Shown piece after piece: positions 31,282-32,283 of a stretch of DNA of 32,283 bases; position 1 is the first letter of the stretch; every line of letters starts with the position of its first letter. The DNA lies in NCBI RefSeq assembly GCF_003026455.1, contig NZ_PYMB01000039.1:1-32283 (forward strand), written 5' to 3'. Origin of the DNA: Photobacterium rosenbergii (lineage in GTDB: Bacteria; Pseudomonadota; Gammaproteobacteria; Enterobacterales; Vibrionaceae). The translations under genes were made by a program, and so were the position numbers. The notes below the pieces were generated by a model. The model was not told the DNA's origin. It searched no databases and saw only the letters and a program-made list of their open reading frames with translations.

Positions 31282-31508
31282 GATTTGCGCCTCCATTGCG
31301 GCACTTCCGCATCTAGAATTCGTTCTAGGGTCACAATCCGCTCTTGCATCTGCTCTGCGCGAGCCACCAGCGCCTGCAGTTTCTGCTGATCATCACCAGA
31401 CAGCCCTTCACTAGCATGCTTCTTGCTTCGGTAGTGAAGGATCAACCACAGCGGGGCAACAAAGATCATGAATACGACTAACGGCCAAACAATAAACCCC
31501 ATAGACAT
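31278..31508 (-). CDS. pspB: Phage shock protein B
   Basis: A 76-residue protein with one N-terminal membrane segment (about 4-25, FIVWPLVVFMIFVAPLWLILHY) and a cytoplasmic coiled coil (QKLQALVARAEQMQERIVTLERILDAEVPQWRRK). This is the standard PspB plan; E. coli PspB has 74 residues. It binds PspC and passes the membrane-stress signal to PspA. The start ATG at 31508 follows AAGGAGAG. It sits between pspA and pspC in the conserved order. Confidence 0.95.
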   Translation of the reverse strand: MSMGFIVWPLVVFMIFVAPLWLILHYRSKKHASEGLSGDDQQKLQALVARAEQMQERIVTLERILDAEVPQWRRKS

Positions 31509-31598
31509 TATTTCTCTCCTTTAATTCGCGCAGATTCAATTCATTAGATTGTCACAATAGCCACAACCATCATAACAACCAATTTCTGTTAAGGTGAA

Positions 31599-32264
31599 TT
31601 ACTCTTTGTCCTTGAGGTTGGCTTTCATGCGCTCAAGCTCTTTTTCGATTTCATCTTGTGCCTGTAGATCAGCAAATTCATCATGCAGGTTCTTGCCACG
31701 CCCAATGCTGTAGCTATCAGCTTCTGCTTCCATCTCATCAATACGGCGCTCGTATTGCTCGAATTTCGACAGTGCTTCGTCTACCTTGCCGGTATCCAAC
31801 TGGCGGCGCACATCACGACGGGTATCAGCAGCTTTGTGGCGCATTACCAACGCCTGCTGGCGGGCACGGGTTTCCTGAAGCTTACGCTCTAGCTCAGCCA
31901 CTTCAGCTGCCAGTTTTTCGATAGTTTCCTCCACCAGCTTGTATTCTTCGTGCAAAGTCAGCGCAACATCGTTCAGCTTCTGCTTTTCAATCAAGGCTGC
32001 ACGGGCAAGATCTTCGCGGCCTTTCTGGATAGCCAGGCTGGCTTTTTCCTGCCAATCACGGCTTTGTGATTCAATCGCCTGAATACGGCGCTGCAACTCT
32101 TTCTTGTCAGCCAAAGCACGCGCTGAAGAAGTACGAACTTCAACTAGTGTATCTTCCATTTCCTGGATGATAAGGCGGATCATTTTCTGAGGATCTTCAG
32201 CCTTATCTAGTAATGAATTGACGTTGGCATTAACGATGTCGGCAAAACGTGAAAAAATACCCAT
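31599..32264 (-). CDS. pspA: Phage shock protein A, membrane-binding effector
   Basis: A 221-residue, almost fully helical ESCRT-III-like protein (E. coli PspA has 222). MGIFSRFADIVNANVNSLLDKAEDPQKMIRLIIQEMEDTLVEVRTS is the classical start, with the amphipathic helix that binds membranes. Long coiled coils run to about residue 190. PspA inhibits the activator PspF in unstressed cells and scaffolds damaged inner membrane under stress. The start has AGGAGA eight bases upstream. Its promoter and any divergent pspF lie beyond the window edge. It heads the order pspA-pspB-pspC-ycjX-ycjF-tyrR, with 90 bp between pspA and pspB. Confidence 0.97.
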   Translation of the reverse strand: MGIFSRFADIVNANVNSLLDKAEDPQKMIRLIIQEMEDTLVEVRTSSARALADKKELQRRIQAIESQSRDWQEKASLAIQKGREDLARAALIEKQKLNDVALTLHEEYKLVEETIEKLAAEVAELERKLQETRARQQALVMRHKAADTRRDVRRQLDTGKVDEALSKFEQYERRIDEMEAEADSYSIGRGKNLHDEFADLQAQDEIEKELERMKANLKDKE

Positions 32265-32283
32265 AATTGTATCTCCTAAGTTG

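Noticed and set aside
1..32283. Insertion sequence, prophage or CRISPR array
   Set aside because: No transposase, integrase, phage or cas-like protein and no spaced direct repeats; the only tandem repeat is the spacer-free heptamer array.

Overview
The window reads as chromosomal DNA of a marine gammaproteobacterium, most likely a member of the Vibrionaceae such as Photobacterium, Grimontia or Enterovibrio. This rests on the near-E. coli sequences of Lrp, TyrR, SerS, RarA, LolA, FtsK, TrxB, CydDC and the Psp proteins, and on the gene orders lrp-ftsK-lolA-rarA-serS, trxB-cydDC and pspABC-ycjX-ycjF-tyrR. The genus is an inference. No rRNA, tRNA, CRISPR array, insertion sequence or prophage was seen.

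Bases 1-10850 hold an accessory catabolic block that I do not recognise as a described pathway. Leftward: a HisD-family dehydrogenase (HpsN-like, not histidine biosynthesis) overlapping by ATGA the start of a short-chain dehydrogenase that runs off the left edge. Rightward: a HpcH/HpaI-type class II aldolase, a LacI-family regulator with an apparent ATC start, a three-gene TRAP transporter, two consecutive proteins that each carry two SnoaL/NTF2-like domains, and a sodium:solute symporter with a long C-terminal extension. An inverted repeat of the type TTGNATAC-GTATGCAA lies at the start of three transcription units (hisD-like, TRAP, SnoaL-like). In the last two it sits over the -10/+1 region of a promoter with a good -35 box. 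This suggests one regulon controlled by the local LacI protein. Two dehydrogenases, an aldolase, cyclase/isomerase-like folds and two uptake systems fit import and oxidation of a small polyhydroxylated, probably carboxylated or sulfonated, compound that ends in retro-aldol cleavage. The substrate is unknown.

Bases 10877-20172 are core genome. Leftward are serS, rarA, lolA, ftsK and lrp; alanine dehydrogenase (ald) is divergent from lrp, consistent with local control by Lrp. Next, trxB, cydD and cydC run rightward: thioredoxin reduction, then the ABC exporter of cysteine/glutathione needed for cytochrome bd assembly. After these come rimJ (leftward) and a divergent ogt-like alkyltransferase gene, followed by an 11-copy perfect 7-bp tandem repeat.

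Bases 26511-32264 are the leftward psp-tyrR region: pspA, pspB, pspC (envelope stress), ycjX, ycjF and tyrR. TyrR has Tyr where the Walker B Asp is expected. Most units end in clear hairpin-plus-T-run terminators.
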